From contig OZ038324.1 of the NCBI GenBank assembly GCA_964035795.1, positions 248,001-312,000 on the forward strand: DNA of 64,000 nt, in the 5' to 3' direction. Positions within the stretch are counted from its first letter, which is position 1; each line of letters opens with the position of its first letter. A program made the translations under genes and the position numbers. The stretch comes from Pterobdella sp. o SKG-2022 (taxonomy: Eukaryota; Annelida; Clitellata; Hirudinida; Piscicolidae). Under the pieces are notes generated by a model that searched no databases, had not been told where the DNA came from, and saw only the letters and a program-made list of their open reading frames with translations. This document shows positions 62,280 through 64,000 of this stretch, in pieces.

Positions 62280-63800
62280 AAGTTAAAAAAACCTATTACC
62301 CACACAACCAACCATTTTTTCCATCTTACAGCTCTTGAAACGCTTGCATTTTATGTCTATTTTTTCAATCTTGAATTCAACATCCTCCAACCTTTTCTAC
62401 TACAAGTGACACTAGGACGTTTGCAAAAAAAACTATCAGTACGTGTTTTTCAAATCATTTTTTTGCTACTTGGTGATTTCACAATAACTACAACCTCTGT
62501 ATCAGTTCGACCCGTCAACGATCAAGATCCTGCGACAAATGCATTGGTCTATTCCTAAAACCGGGAAGATCAAAAATAAACTCGAGAGTATGATGCCAAT
62601 CTGGTTCACTTCAACAGTGGAAATGATGGTTGCAAAAGAAAAAAATTGAATCTATATCAATAAGCAGAATGGAGCACAAAACCAACCACTAAGTTTTGAC
62701 ACTTTAATCGATGATGGCTTCCAAATTCAAAACTCGTTTAATTGTACATTATCAAATTAACTACTCTGAAGGCTCGGCTTGATGGGTTTTATCTCAAACA
62801 TCACCAGCACATCGTCCGGTATGTTCAAATAGTGGCCAACAAATCGGCTCACCTTTTCCCGATGTTTGGAAAGCACAAATGTCATACTAAAACAAAGGGT
62901 CCAAGGGTCATGCATGTCATTTTCACCGCTCTTTTAATACATTAACAACTTCAAATATAACCTGCAGTACCACCAAACCATTTTATTTGACGACCGCGTT
63001 GTAGGATTCAAAAGCAATAGATGCTTGAAAAAGTTATAGAATGGAACTAAAAAAAAAATGGAGATTCTGTTATAAAACCAGAAGATTCAGTAATAGCACG
63101 AAACAATGTTACGCCCCATGATTTCTTCGAATGTTTGACTCATCAGGTAAAATTTACATCAAATTGTTTTGCAATGATAACTGCGTAATTTGCAAAGATC
63201 ATTTGCAAAGCACACAGCCATTAGGACAAATACAAGCAGTGTCCACGTAAGAGCAGGTGCAGACATATTGAGATCAACCTAAATTGCCGCTCAAAGGTCT
63301 ATGCAAGTATTGCATCGGCTTGCTAATTTTTTAGACTTCTCAGTCGACAATTTACATATTGTAAACATGAGAACGACTTTCGAACTAAGCCACCAGAAAA
63401 GTGAAGACAACCCGAAAGAAGCATTTTTGAAAAACGAACTTTCTATTAATCGCAACAAATAGCATTACCTGTCCACAAAAGCTTTTGAGAAATTATTGAC
63501 GTGGCATTAAAAATCCGAGAAGCTAGAAAATGGATGCGGCAGAAAACGAAAAGCTCCAGTTAGAGACAGTCGGTTTATCGAAACTAGGAAAGAAATTTGG
63601 AAGCAGAAAACTTGCTACTCCCTTGGATGGAGATGAATTGTGACATTGAAATTTCTGGAAATAAAGTAAAAAATGCCCAAGTTAAGTTTTGCAAAAGCTG
63701 GGAGAATCTCAAACGACGATGATGTACTCAGGTGATGTGCGACAGCAAAACACACAACGACTGGAACGACTACAGCAGTATAATCTAATATAAATATCAT
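62280..63800. other. Stretch without a recognised feature
   Basis: Short open frames only. No further HIP1-like exon was found here. Confidence 0.35.
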
Positions 63801-63806
63801 TATTTT

Positions 63807-64000
63807 TAACATCCACCAACTCATCTACACAATATAAAACACCCAAATACTCACAATAAAAAAACAAAATTCTTAGCCAACTACCTAAAAGACCGCCAAC
63901 AATACACCACATAAAACAACCAAACATCTAAACACACAATTTTTAAAGCAGGAGATCCCCAAGGAGGCGTCTTATCAACCAAATTATTCAACATATACAT
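63807..64000 (+). mobile_element. A/C-rich LINE RT fragment, cut by the window end
   Basis: The nucleotide sequence follows 58590-58780 closely (NIHQLI..I, LANYLK.R.QYT, PQGGVL.TLFNIY). It is another copy of the element at 57785-59940. Confidence 0.8.

Overview
This is a gene-poor, AT-rich metazoan nuclear window. Coding sequence is cut into short exons with GT/AG introns, and every gene recognised belongs to an animal family. Most of the remaining DNA is decayed retrotransposon and tandem repeat. The mix of CR1/Jockey-like, RTE-like and I/ingi-like LINEs, restriction-endonuclease-type LINEs, a Penelope-like element, Tigger and Tc1/mariner remnants and a tRNA-derived SINE suggests an invertebrate, perhaps a lophotrochozoan or flatworm. 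The species cannot be fixed from this window. One run of 200 N (13562-13761) is an assembly gap.

Four host genes can be reconstructed exon by exon, with splice phases that agree. (1) A minus-strand short-chain dehydrogenase of the HSD17B8 / mitochondrial 3-ketoacyl-ACP reductase type (exons 7161-7060, 6915-6728, 5224-5019, 4802-4692); its first and last coding exons were not found. (2) A plus-strand HCN (hyperpolarisation-activated, cyclic-nucleotide-gated) channel covering the N-terminal HCN domain, S1-S6, C-linker and cyclic-nucleotide-binding domain (about 26219-34322). A 655-codon low-complexity exon at 19403-21370 is probably its long N-terminus. (3) A minus-strand four-repeat annexin in nine exons (51828 down to 36405), complete except for the start codon. 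(4) The minus-strand C-terminal half of a HIP1/HIP1R/Sla2 endocytic adaptor (exons 60400 down to 53412) with the I/LWEQ actin-binding module. HCN and annexin converge with about 2 kb between their stop codons. HIP1 lies upstream of annexin on the same strand. The four proteins do not form one pathway.

Layout: 1-4.6 kb, LINE remnants and a tRNA-Ile-derived SINE; 4.7-7.2 kb, HSD17B8-like gene; 7.7-10.5 kb, LINE with RNase H; 11-17.3 kb, further LINE copies including a nearly full-span RTE-type element; 17.8-18.3 kb, (CA)n; 19.1-21.4 kb, probable HCN N-terminus; 21.7-26.1 kb, LINE pieces, about 0.94 kb of perfect (AAGT)n and an endonuclease-type LINE; 26.2-34.3 kb, HCN; 36.4-51.8 kb, annexin with introns packed with LINEs, a Penelope-like element and Tigger; 53.4-60.4 kb, HIP1-like gene with minisatellites and an RT-bearing element between inverted repeats; 60.5-64 kb, LINE pieces and a hairpin.

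The points most worth a second look are the HCN pore filter (SIGFG instead of CIGYG), the very long HCN N-terminus, the (AAGT)n array that repeats a consensus splice donor, the inverted repeats around a strand-biased RT element, and the array of cAMP-response octamers in a HIP1 intron. All calls were made by eye from translated motifs and splice-phase agreement. No database search was run.
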